64,000 bases of DNA from Nostoc sp. S13 (GTDB lineage Bacteria > Cyanobacteriota > Cyanobacteriia > Cyanobacteriales > Nostocaceae). Made by a program: the position numbers and the translations under genes. The DNA is taken from NCBI RefSeq assembly GCF_029379315.1, contig NZ_JAQYWQ010000004.1, positions 80,659 to 144,658 of the forward strand, written 5' to 3'. The notes under the pieces were generated by a model. That model ran no database searches and had not been told where the DNA came from. It saw only the letters and a program-made list of their open reading frames with translations. Shown one piece after another: positions 55,327 through 63,945 of the stretch; position 1 is the first letter of the stretch; each line of letters begins with the position of its first letter.

Positions 55327-56160
55327 ATGACCAGTGTTGTGGGACTCAAAACAGCTAGACCGATAACGCCACATAGCATCTTAGTAGCCCAGCTACAGAA
55401 AACCCTCAAATTAGCACAAGAGAGTAACATTCCCGTAGAGATATTAGATTCTCTGCGGCAGGGAGTTGAATTAGCGGCGGGTTTAGATCCCTACTTGGAT
55501 GATTACACTACCCCGGAATCGAGCGCATTAACAGCATTGGCGCAAAAAACCAGCAAGGAAGACTGGAGCAAACGCTTCAGTGATGGTGAAACAGTACGCC
55601 AACTAGAAGAGGAGATGCTCTCAGGACATCTTGAAGGACAGACATTGAAAATGTTTGTTCACATCACCAAGGCAAAGCGCATTCTAGAAGTAGGAATGTT
55701 CACAGGGTATTCAGCCTTAGCAATGGCAGAAGCATTACCAAGTGATGGGCAACTCATAGGTTGCGAAGTAGATCCCTATGTCGCTCAATTTGCTATTCGT
55801 TGCTTTGGTGAGTCTCCCCACGGCAACAAAATCGTTGTGGAAGTAGCACCTGCACTAGAGACACTCCACAAGCTGGCTGCGAGAAAAGAAGTATTTGATT
55901 TTATCTTCATAGATGCGGATAAAAAAGAGTATGTAGAGTACTTCCAGACCATTTTGGATAGTAACTTACTGACTCCCGACGGGTTAATCTGCGTGGATAA
56001 TACTTTGTTGCAGGGACAAGTTTATCTACCACCAGAACAACGCACCGCCAACGGTGAAGCGATCGCTCAGTTCAATCGCGTTGTCGCCACCGATCCTCGT
56101 GTAGAGCAAGTTCTGTTACCCATACGAGATGGTGTTACCCTGATTAGACGCGTTGTGTAA
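55327..56160 (+). CDS. mysB: MysB O-methyltransferase
   Basis: A 277-residue class I SAM O-methyltransferase of the caffeoyl-CoA-type family. ILEVGMFTGYSALAMA is the SAM-binding motif, FIFIDADKKEY holds the metal/catalytic Asp region and DNTLLQGQV follows. The ATG at 55327 is 4 bases after the mysA stop with a GAAGAG ribosome site; an earlier frame from 55246 overlaps mysA. It methylates 2-demethyl-4-deoxygadusol to 4-deoxygadusol. Operon with mysA is clear; a hairpin follows the gene. Confidence 0.95.
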   Translation: MTSVVGLKTARPITPHSILVAQLQKTLKLAQESNIPVEILDSLRQGVELAAGLDPYLDDYTTPESSALTALAQKTSKEDWSKRFSDGETVRQLEEEMLSGHLEGQTLKMFVHITKAKRILEVGMFTGYSALAMAEALPSDGQLIGCEVDPYVAQFAIRCFGESPHGNKIVVEVAPALETLHKLAARKEVFDFIFIDADKKEYVEYFQTILDSNLLTPDGLICVDNTLLQGQVYLPPEQRTANGEAIAQFNRVVATDPRVEQVLLPIRDGVTLIRRVV

Positions 56161-56218
56161 TCGAGAGATCAGGGAGATAGTCATTAGTCATTAGTCATTG
56201 GTACTAATGACTTCGATT

Positions 56219-56250
56219 TCCTCACGGCGATGAAAACATCGCCGTGGGAT
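56219..56250 (+). terminator. Hairpin after mysB (terminator or attenuator)
   Basis: CTCACGGCGATG and CATCGCCGTGGG form a GC-rich stem of about 11 bases with an AAAA loop. It lies inside the mys cluster, 180 bases before mysD, and could limit read-through from mysAB. Confidence 0.65.
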
Positions 56251-56432
56251 GAATTAATTTCTTTATCTCTGTTTTAGTTTATCTGTCGCCAAGTCTTTTA
56301 AAATTACAGATTTTCAACAAGTTATCAATTTCGATTTTAATCAATCAAGCCGCAAATATACTGAAAAAAGTATTTCTTACGACTCCGTTCGCCGTTTAAA
56401 TTTAACCATAACAGTACTTAGGAAGATGAATC

Positions 56433-57461
56433 ATGCCAGTACTCCGTATCCTTCATTTAGTTGGGTCTGCATACAATGATTTTTACTGTGAGTTGTCACG
56501 CAATTACGCCCAAAGCTGTCTGATAGCTACGGCAAATCCATCACTCTATGACTTTCTGATTGCATACATCACACCTGATCGCCAGTGGCGATTTCCTTCC
56601 TCTCTCAGTCCTGAAGATATTGTTGTAGCCAAACCGATGACTCTATTAGATGCCATAGAGTTTATAACAACGCAAAACATTGACCTGATGTTGCCACAAA
56701 TGTTTTGTATCCCGGGAATGACTCACTATCGGGCACTATTCGACCTGCTGAAGATCCCTTACATAGGCAATACTCCGGATGTCATGGCAATAACGGCCCA
56801 CAAAGCCAGAACCAAAGCAATTGTCGCAGCAGCAGGGGTGAAAGTGCCTTTTGGAGAACTGCTTCGCCAGGGAGACGTTCCGACAATTACACCTCCAGTA
56901 GTCATCAAACCCGCAAATGCTGACAACTCTTTAGGGGTGTCCTTAGTTAAAGAGGCTAGTGAGTATGACGCTGCCCTGAAGAAAGCATTTGAATTTGCAG
57001 ATGAGGTGATCGTAGAAACATTCATTGAAGCCGGTCGAGAAGTCAGATGCGGCGCTATTGTCAAAGATGGGGAGCTAATCGGTTTACCCCTTGAAGAATA
57101 TCAGATAGACCCCCAAGTGAGACCGATCCGCGGCTATACTGACAAATTCAAAATACCAATCGAGGGCGACTTGGATTCAACTGCTAAAAATTATGTCCCA
57201 GGTTGGATTGTAGATATTAATGACCCGATCACCCAAAAGGTTCAGCAAGAAGTTAAGAAGTGTCATTTGGCTTTGGGCTGTCGCCATTATAGTTTATTTG
57301 ACTTCCGGATCGACCCACAGGGACAACCTTGGTTTTTAGAAGCCGGGTTATTTTGTATTTTTGACCACAAAGCGGTGATTGCCTGTACAGCGAACGCGGT
57401 GGGAATTCCTTTAAATGAGTTATTTATGACGGCGATCAATGAAGCGTTGGGCATGATCTGA
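56433..57461 (+). CDS. mysD: MysD-like D-Ala-D-Ala ligase-type ATP-grasp enzyme
   Basis: A 342-residue ATP-grasp enzyme of the D-Ala-D-Ala ligase type. VIKPANADNSLGVSLVKEA is the nucleotide loop and VETFIEAGREVRCGAIV and WFLEAGLFC near the end give the later ATP-grasp elements (the usual final Asn is replaced by Gly in LEAG). MysD ligases add a second amino acid to mycosporine-glycine to make di-substituted MAAs such as shinorine or porphyra-334. The AGGAAG ribosome site is good. The order mysA-mysB-mysD-mysC differs from Anabaena, where an NRPS does this step. Confidence 0.88.
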   Translation: MPVLRILHLVGSAYNDFYCELSRNYAQSCLIATANPSLYDFLIAYITPDRQWRFPSSLSPEDIVVAKPMTLLDAIEFITTQNIDLMLPQMFCIPGMTHYRALFDLLKIPYIGNTPDVMAITAHKARTKAIVAAAGVKVPFGELLRQGDVPTITPPVVIKPANADNSLGVSLVKEASEYDAALKKAFEFADEVIVETFIEAGREVRCGAIVKDGELIGLPLEEYQIDPQVRPIRGYTDKFKIPIEGDLDSTAKNYVPGWIVDINDPITQKVQQEVKKCHLALGCRHYSLFDFRIDPQGQPWFLEAGLFCIFDHKAVIACTANAVGIPLNELFMTAINEALGMI

Positions 57462-57513
57462 TGTCGGGTAAATCACCAGCCACAGATTGCACTATCATGT
57501 CACAATTACAAGT

Positions 57514-58893
57514 ATGAGAAAGCAGATTTTTGCAATGTTCCAAAACTTGGGCACTCTTGCATTACTGGCGATCGCATTTCCCTTTAACTGCACCGTCGTA
57601 CTCGCATCGCTGCTCTGGAATTTTTTCAGCCGTTCCTATGCCAAGCAAGTGGTTTTGAACGATAATCCTAAAAATATCTTGATCGGTGGTGGTAGAATGA
57701 CTAAAACCCTTCAGCTAGCACGATCATTTCACGCTGCTGGGCATCGAGTCATTTTATTTGATCTCGACAAATACTGGTTCAGTGGTTATCGATTTACTAA
57801 CTCTGTGGCTGGCTTTTACACAGTTCCTGACTCGCAAGAAGACTTAGAAGGCTATACTCAAGCCGTGCGGGCGATCGCCAAAAAAGAAAACATAGATTTT
57901 TTTGTCCCGGTAGGCATTTTTGCTGCCAGCTACTTTGATTCCGAGCGCAAACCAGTGTTATCAGGCTATTGCGAGAATTTCCACTTCGATGCTGATACAA
58001 TGAAGATGCTAGATAACAAGTTTACCTTTGCAGAAAAAGCACGCTCACTCTCGCTATCTGTCCCGAAAACCTTCTTAATTACAGATTCAGAACAAGTTCT
58101 TAAATTCGACTTTGCCAACGAAAAGCACAAATATATTCTCAAAAGTATTGTCTATGACTCTGTTTTACGCTTGGATCTAACTAAGCTACCAATGGAGTCT
58201 TACGAAAAAATGGCGCTTCATCTTAAAAGTAAGCCAATTAGTAAAGATAACCCTTGGATATTGCAAGAGTTTATTCCTGGAACCGAATACTGTACTCACA
58301 GTACAGTGAGAAACGGTGAATTAACAGTACACTGCTGCTGCAAATCATCTGCTTTTCAAGTCAATTACGAAAACATTGATCACCCAGAAATTCAGGAGTG
58401 GGTGAGTCATTTTGTCAAAGAATTACAACTGACTGGACAAATTTCTTTTGACTTTATTCAGGCGGAAGATGGAACAATTTATGCGATCGAGTGCAACGCT
58501 CGCACTCACTCTGCAATTACAATGTATTACAACCATCCAGATTTAGCGGATGCCTATCTCAATCAACAGCTTCAGGCTGAACCTCTGCAACCCCTGAGTA
58601 ATAGTAAGCCTACTTATTGGCTTTATCACGAACTTTGGAGACTTAATGAAATTAGATCGTTAAAGCAGTTGCAAAAGTGGTTTAAAAATATTTGGCGAGG
58701 AAAGGATGCAATCTTTGAAGTTAACGACCCACTACCGTTCTTAATGGTACATCACTGGCACATTCCTTTACTATTACTCGATAGTTTACGCTCCTTAAGA
58801 ACTTGGGTGAGGATTGATTTTTGCATCGGTAAACTTATCCAGTTTGGAGAAGATATAAAATATAAAACCTCTACCTCTGCAACCCCTAAGTGA
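57514..58893 (+). CDS. mysC: MysC ATP-grasp ligase, copy 1
   Basis: A 459-residue ATP-grasp enzyme that joins glycine (or another amino acid) to 4-deoxygadusol, giving mycosporine-glycine. The N-terminus has a hydrophobic stretch (LALLAIAFPFNCTVVLASLL), then the pre-ATP-grasp domain (NILIGGGRMTKTLQLARSFH), then the ligase core (EFIPGTEYC, FDFIQAEDGTIYAIECNART). The ATG at 57514 is conserved with copy 2; a TTG frame at 57487 adds nine residues. A six-codon upstream frame (57497) overlaps the start as ATGA. The last six codons (TSATPK) come from relic mysC sequence read in another frame. Confidence 0.92.
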   Translation: MRKQIFAMFQNLGTLALLAIAFPFNCTVVLASLLWNFFSRSYAKQVVLNDNPKNILIGGGRMTKTLQLARSFHAAGHRVILFDLDKYWFSGYRFTNSVAGFYTVPDSQEDLEGYTQAVRAIAKKENIDFFVPVGIFAASYFDSERKPVLSGYCENFHFDADTMKMLDNKFTFAEKARSLSLSVPKTFLITDSEQVLKFDFANEKHKYILKSIVYDSVLRLDLTKLPMESYEKMALHLKSKPISKDNPWILQEFIPGTEYCTHSTVRNGELTVHCCCKSSAFQVNYENIDHPEIQEWVSHFVKELQLTGQISFDFIQAEDGTIYAIECNARTHSAITMYYNHPDLADAYLNQQLQAEPLQPLSNSKPTYWLYHELWRLNEIRSLKQLQKWFKNIWRGKDAIFEVNDPLPFLMVHHWHIPLLLLDSLRSLRTWVRIDFCIGKLIQFGEDIKYKTSTSATPK

Positions 58894-58993
58894 TAGTAAG
58901 CCTTATTGGCTTGAACAGGAACTTTAGAGACTTAATCAAATAAGCTCGTTAAAGCAGTTGCAATCATTAGTTTAAAAGTATTGGGCGAGGAAA
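58873..58993 (+). pseudogene. 121-bp relic of a mysC 3' region between the two mysC copies
   Basis: This stretch is homologous to 58582-58703 inside mysC copy 1 (CCTCTGCAACCCCT, ATAGTAAGCC, GTTAAAGCAGTTGCAA, GGCGAGGAAA in the same order) with indels and stop codons. It ends at GGCGAGGAAA and passes directly into sequence matching the 5' flank of mysC copy 1 (ATGTCACAATTA). It marks a junction left by tandem duplication and partial deletion. Confidence 0.85.
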
Positions 58994-59010
58994 ATGTCAC
59001 AATTATAATT

Positions 59011-60342
59011 ATGAGAAAGCATATTTTTGTAGTGTTCCAAAACTTGGGCACTCTTGTATTATTGGCGATCGCATTTCCCTTAAACTGCATCATCGTCTTA
59101 ACGTCGCTACTGTGGAGCTTTCTTAAGCAACCATTCAGTAACTCAATTATTGTTAACCCCAATTCCAAAAATATCTTGATCGCTGGCGCGAGAATGACTA
59201 AAACCCTTCAGCTAGCGCGTTCATTTCATGCTGCTGGGCATCGGGTGATTATAATTGATATTGACAAATTCTGGTTAAGTGGTAATAAATATTCTAACTC
59301 TGTTGCAGGTTTTTATACTGTTCCCGATCCCAGCAAAGACTTAGAAGGATACATTGAAACTCTACACGCGATCGCCAAAACAGAAAAGATCGACTTTTTT
59401 ATCCCGGTAGCCATTTTTTCCGTCATCCACTATGACTCTCAAGGTCAGCCACCATTACCAGACTATGTAGAGTTTTTCCACTTCGATGCTGATGTCACCA
59501 AGAGCCTAGATGACAAGTTTGCCTTTGCCGAAACAGCGCGATCATTCGGTTTATCTGTCCCCAAATCCTTCAAAATTACCGATCCCGAACAAGTCCTCAA
59601 TTTCGACTTTTCTAAGGAGAAGTGCAAATACATTCTTAAAAGTATCCCTTACGATCAAGTGCGTCGCTTAAATCTCACTAAGCTACCTTGCGAAACACAA
59701 TTAGAAACAGCAGCATTTGTCAAGAGTCTGCCCATCAGTGAGGAGAAGCCCTGGATTATGCAGGAATTCATCCCTGGAAAGGAATACTGCACTCACACTA
59801 CCGCACGAGATGGAGAGTCAAGAATGTACTGCTGTTGTGAGTCATCCGCCTTTCAAGTCAACTACGAAAACGTTGATCAGCGAGAAATTATGCAATGGGC
59901 GAGTCATTTTACCAAAGAACTGGGAAAAACCGGGCAACTTTCCTTTGACTTCATCCAGGCAGAAGACGGAACTGTTTACGCGATTGAGTGTAACCCCCGT
60001 ACTCACTCCGCCATTACTATGTTTTACAATCACCCAGGAGTAGCGGATGCCTATCTTGGTAAAGAGCCTCTGGCTGAATCTTTGCAGCCTCTTGGTGATA
60101 GTAAGCCAACCTATTGGCTGTACCACGAAGTTTGGCGGCTGAATGAGATTAGATCGTTTAAGCAACTGCAAACCTGGGTAAGAAACATCAGGCGGGGGAA
60201 AGAAGCAATTTTTGAGGTGAGTGATCCCTTACCGTTCCTGATAGTACATCACTGGCAGATTCCCTTACTGATTCTCGACAATTTACGAAGACTCAAAGGT
60301 TGGATAAGAATAGATTTTAATATGGGTGAGCTTATAGAGTGA
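59011..60342 (+). CDS. mysC: MysC ATP-grasp ligase, copy 2
   Basis: A 443-residue tandem paralogue of the preceding gene, without its extra C-terminal tail. The same elements are present: hydrophobic N-terminus (LVLLAIAFPLNCIIVLTSLL), NILIAGARMTKTLQLARSFH (GG changed to AG in the first loop), EFIPGKEYC and AIECNPRTHSAI. The ATG at 59011 matches the start of copy 1. Many substitutions are spread over the protein, so the copies may differ in amino-acid preference. It is the last gene of the mys cluster. Confidence 0.9.
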   Translation: MRKHIFVVFQNLGTLVLLAIAFPLNCIIVLTSLLWSFLKQPFSNSIIVNPNSKNILIAGARMTKTLQLARSFHAAGHRVIIIDIDKFWLSGNKYSNSVAGFYTVPDPSKDLEGYIETLHAIAKTEKIDFFIPVAIFSVIHYDSQGQPPLPDYVEFFHFDADVTKSLDDKFAFAETARSFGLSVPKSFKITDPEQVLNFDFSKEKCKYILKSIPYDQVRRLNLTKLPCETQLETAAFVKSLPISEEKPWIMQEFIPGKEYCTHTTARDGESRMYCCCESSAFQVNYENVDQREIMQWASHFTKELGKTGQLSFDFIQAEDGTVYAIECNPRTHSAITMFYNHPGVADAYLGKEPLAESLQPLGDSKPTYWLYHEVWRLNEIRSFKQLQTWVRNIRRGKEAIFEVSDPLPFLIVHHWQIPLLILDNLRRLKGWIRIDFNMGELIE

Positions 60343-60498
60343 TACCAATCCGCATTCTCAAGTGTATAGTTGAGCATGGAACTCGGCAACTATTAGTAGC
60401 CCATGTTGGACTTTAAGATTGACTACTTTACTTTATGAGTCAGTATTCCCTATGATATTTCTCGTTCAGTTCCAGTCAAAAATCTGACCTTAGTTACT

Positions 60499-61089
60499 AT
60501 GCCTACTGTTGCGATTATCTATTTTTCTGGTGCAGGTCATACTCATCTTATGGCTCAAGCTATTGCTGAAGGTGCAAACAAAGTTGAAGACACCACTGTT
60601 GAACTGCTACGGATTACTGGAGAGCAGATTATCAATGGTCGTTGGAAGAATGATCATGTAATTGAAACCCTCAATCAAGCTGATGCAATTGTTTTTGGCT
60701 CTCCTACCTATATGGGTGGTGTTGCGGCTCAGTTCAAGGCATTTATTGATGCCGCTAGCGAAGTTTGGTTCCGACACGGATGGAAAGACAAAATCGCTGC
60801 GGGTTTTACCCACTCTAGCTCCCCTAGTGGTGACAAGCAAGGAACGCTCTTATACTTAGCTACCAACGCAGCCCAACACGGCATGATTTGGGTAAATGTC
60901 GGCGACTTGCAAAGCTTCTTATCTGGTAAAGATGATGGGGTAAATCGACTAGGAGGATTTCTAGGTGTAATGGGTCAAAGCCAACTCGACATCAGCGGCA
61001 AGGAACCAGTGCTAGATTCCGGTGATTACCTTACTTCACTAAGCTTTGGACAACGTATTGCAGAGGCAACTAAACGTTGGGTTAAGTAG
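60499..61089 (+). CDS. WrbA-like flavodoxin-family NAD(P)H:quinone oxidoreductase
   Basis: A 196-residue flavodoxin-fold protein. IIYFSGAGHTHLMAQAIAEG is the FMN phosphate loop, GSPTYMGGVAAQFKAFIDAA the second FMN loop and AAGFTHSSSPSGDKQGTL the third, close to the WrbA pattern. Such enzymes reduce quinones by two electrons. It follows mysC copy 2 by 156 bases on the same strand but has no known link to mycosporine synthesis. Confidence 0.9.
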   Translation: MPTVAIIYFSGAGHTHLMAQAIAEGANKVEDTTVELLRITGEQIINGRWKNDHVIETLNQADAIVFGSPTYMGGVAAQFKAFIDAASEVWFRHGWKDKIAAGFTHSSSPSGDKQGTLLYLATNAAQHGMIWVNVGDLQSFLSGKDDGVNRLGGFLGVMGQSQLDISGKEPVLDSGDYLTSLSFGQRIAEATKRWVK

Positions 61090-61297
61090 CTTTTGACACT
61101 CATAAGCTGAGATATATTTAATTTTTGAAGCTGAAAACTTCACAGCAAGGTTTTTAGGCTTCAAAAAGTACAATTTAGATGCGCGATAGCTTATTAGGTT
61201 ATGGCATCCTTGGATATGACAAAAAATTCTTTTCCAGTGAAAGTTACACCTATAGTGCGATATTTGTGTTGACGTTGGCATCAAGTGTTCTTCATAA

Positions 61298-61714
61298 TTA
61301 CCAATTACAAGAAGCAACCAAACTAGCCACTATCTCAACTAGTTCTTCTGGAGCAATCGGTTTAGATACATGAGTGTCAAAGCCAGCTTTTAAGGCACGG
61401 ATACGAGCCTCATTATCAGTATAGGCTGTTAAAGCAATAGCCGGGACTCGTCCACCATTCTTTGGGTTGAGCGAACGGATTTTGTAGATGAAAGTGTAGC
61501 CATCCTCCCCAGGCAACCCGATATCAGAAATTAAAACATCGGGTTGCAATTCGGATAATACTTGGCGTGCCGCGGCTGCTGAGATTACTGCTATAACTTT
61601 TGCTCCATCCATTTCCAAAACAGTAGTGAGAAAAAACCGAGTATCATCATCATCCTCAACTACCAGGATATCTAAACCAGCAAGAGTTCCAGAAGATTGC
61701 ATAATAAATGACAT
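61298..61714 (-). CDS. Single-domain response regulator (CheY-like receiver)
   Basis: A 138-residue receiver domain from the ATG at 61714 (a TTG at 61765 and an ATG at 61702 are alternatives). The acidic pocket is in LVVEDDDDTRFF, the phosphoacceptor Asp in LISDIGLPGEDGY, the conserved Thr in ALTAYT and Lys in HVSKPI. No output domain follows, so it acts through protein contacts. The sequence resembles receivers found at the C-terminus of Nostoc hybrid histidine kinases, but no kinase remains upstream. Confidence 0.9.
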   Translation of the reverse strand: MSFIMQSSGTLAGLDILVVEDDDDTRFFLTTVLEMDGAKVIAVISAAAARQVLSELQPDVLISDIGLPGEDGYTFIYKIRSLNPKNGGRVPAIALTAYTDNEARIRALKAGFDTHVSKPIAPEELVEIVASLVASCNW

Positions 61715-61765
61715 TTTAGCGATCGCCAATTTGAGTTGATGAAGCAATCGGCTCAGATAGCTCAA

Positions 61766-62091
61766 TACAGCACGAGGAAGTGTTGTAGATCCAGATTCTC
61801 TGTATCGTGCCTTTGCAAATGGTCAAATCGCTGCTGCGGCTATGTTACACAGCCAGAAGTGATCCCCACCCATAGCCCATTGTCTACCCTAGATAATCTG
61901 ATTATTGCACCTCATATCGACACTGCTAGCCGTTAAACGCGCTCAAAAATGGCAACAATGGCGATCGCGAACTCACAAAGTTCAAAATCATTGGATTGGC
62001 AATCTCGTAATCTGACTTTTCCCGTTATCTTTTTCCCGAAGAGCGATATCTACGATGTGAATTCCTCCGCACTAATATTTAGAAAAAGCAT
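61766..62091. other. Intergenic region between the response regulator and sppA genes
   Basis: The frame of the response regulator stays open upstream to about 61820 without a good start, then closes. HIP1-like GCGATCGC occurs near 61965. No further gene or repeat family was recognised. Confidence 0.4.
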
Positions 62092-63927
62092 CTACTCAAT
62101 CTTTAAGTTGAATGGCAAGCGGGCATAAACCCCCTGTGGATCGTTCATCTTTTGCAGAATCCCTACTTCCTGTTGCAATTTCTGGAATTCATCGGTGAGG
62201 GGATTCGCTGATTTGAGTTGCGTTTTCTCAATTCCTAAAGCAGTCCGCACCTCTTCAGTTCCACGTCCAAAAAAGCGTTCTCCGAAGTTGTTAGTGCGAG
62301 GATATTCTTGAACTTCCCAATCTTCTCCTAGTTTCGCCTGGTTGGCAGCATAGGCGATCGCAGTCTTCAAACCGCCAATTTCATCCACCAAACCAATTTC
62401 CTTGGCCGCCACACCCGACCAAACCCGTCCTTGGGCAATTTCTGCCACTTTTTGTCCTGGCAGTTTCCGACCTTGAGAAACTTTATTCAGAAACATATTA
62501 TAAATGCGGTTAACACTGCGCTGATAAAGTACCAACTCTTGAGGCGATTTCGGACGCGAAACTGTTTGACTATCAGCATAGCGTGCGGTTTTCACCGAAT
62601 CCCAAGTAATGCCATTATCAGTGGCGAGCTTTTGCCCATTAAATAGCATCCCAAACACCCCTATCGAGCCTGTAATGGTATTTGGTTCGGCAAAAATGCG
62701 GTTAGAGTCGCTAGCAATCCAATAACCACCAGAGGCGGCCACATCACCCATTGAGACTACAACTGGTTTCGCCTCACGAGTTAATTTCACTTCTCGCTGC
62801 ATGACTTCGGCTGCGGTTGCGCTACCACCAGGACTATTAATCCGTAATACAACAGCCTTTACATCCTTATCTTGTCGCAGTTTGTTGAAGATTTTCGCAA
62901 AGCGATCGCCTCCTACTTGCCCATCTTCTCCTTTACCATCGACAATCTCGCCCTCAGCATAAACCACGGCAATTTTATTTTTGGAGTTACGTTCTACACC
63001 TAAAGAATTGCCAGAAACTTGTGCGTAACTATTCAGGCTAATTTGTCGGAATGTTTTATCTTTTTTATCGCTATCTGTCAACTTTTTGAGGTCACTCACC
63101 ACTTCATCGGGGTATGCTACTCGATCAACTAAACCGTTGGTTTTCGCTTCTGTGGCTTCCAGTAGCACCTGATTATCTGCGATCGCCTGCAACTGGTTAG
63201 GCTCAATTTTCCGACTTGCGCCTACAGCAGTGCGCCACTCTCCCCAAACATCATCCAACAATTTCTGAGTTTGTTCGCGGTTTTCTGGACTTAACTTTGT
63301 CAGGATAAACGGTTCAACTGCTCCCTTAAATTTCCCTACTCGCACGACTTGAACACCAATACCATATTTCTGCAAAGCTCCCGCAAAGAACATCGGTTGT
63401 GAACTCAAACCGTTGACTTCCATCATTCCCAGAGGATTAACTATAATGGAATCTGCCACTGAACAAAGGTAATATTCCTTTTTACTCCAATCACTGCCAT
63501 AGGCGACAATCTTTTTCCCAGCAGCGCGAAACTCCTCCAGCGCTTTCCGAATTTCTTTCAGGGAGGCATAGCCGACGTTACTAACTTGGCTTGTGCTACT
63601 TGCATCCAGATAGATCCCGACAATTCGCGGATCGCGCCGCGCCTTTTCCAAAGTTTCCACAACTTTGCGGAGTGCCATTCTATCGTCATCCACACCTGAT
63701 ATTGTGCTTTGAAACAGTTCGCCGGAACTAGGTTCGCTATCAGTAATTTTCGTTGACAAGTCAAAAACCAGTACTGACTTATCTTTCACGTTTGGCCCAC
63801 TATCTTTAGAGGAGGTAGCAGCCAATATCAGCAAAAACAGTCCAGTGGTTCCCAGACCACCGAAAATAATTAGTCCTAGTAATGTGCCAATTAAACTAGC
63901 AAAAGTTTGTTTGATAAAATTACGCAT
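62092..63927 (-). CDS. sppA: Signal peptide peptidase SppA (67K type)
   Basis: A 611-residue membrane-bound serine protease with two tandem S49 domains, the long E. coli-like form. One N-terminal transmembrane helix (LGLIIFGGLGTTGLFLLIL) anchors it. The catalytic Lys is in the first domain near WSKKEYYLCSVADSI and the nucleophile Ser is in the second in MGDVAASGGYWIAS. It digests signal peptides left in the membrane; in cyanobacteria SppA homologues also affect phycobilisome trimming and light acclimation. The gene is single. Confidence 0.95.
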   Translation of the reverse strand: MRNFIKQTFASLIGTLLGLIIFGGLGTTGLFLLILAATSSKDSGPNVKDKSVLVFDLSTKITDSEPSSGELFQSTISGVDDDRMALRKVVETLEKARRDPRIVGIYLDASSTSQVSNVGYASLKEIRKALEEFRAAGKKIVAYGSDWSKKEYYLCSVADSIIVNPLGMMEVNGLSSQPMFFAGALQKYGIGVQVVRVGKFKGAVEPFILTKLSPENREQTQKLLDDVWGEWRTAVGASRKIEPNQLQAIADNQVLLEATEAKTNGLVDRVAYPDEVVSDLKKLTDSDKKDKTFRQISLNSYAQVSGNSLGVERNSKNKIAVVYAEGEIVDGKGEDGQVGGDRFAKIFNKLRQDKDVKAVVLRINSPGGSATAAEVMQREVKLTREAKPVVVSMGDVAASGGYWIASDSNRIFAEPNTITGSIGVFGMLFNGQKLATDNGITWDSVKTARYADSQTVSRPKSPQELVLYQRSVNRIYNMFLNKVSQGRKLPGQKVAEIAQGRVWSGVAAKEIGLVDEIGGLKTAIAYAANQAKLGEDWEVQEYPRTNNFGERFFGRGTEEVRTALGIEKTQLKSANPLTDEFQKLQQEVGILQKMNDPQGVYARLPFNLKIE

Positions 63928-63945
63928 TAGTTATTAGTTATTAGT

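Noticed and set aside
61715..61860. Remnant of a hybrid histidine kinase upstream of the response regulator
   Set aside because: The upstream open frame (RYRESGSTTLPRAVLSYL) shows no kinase motif and closes soon after.
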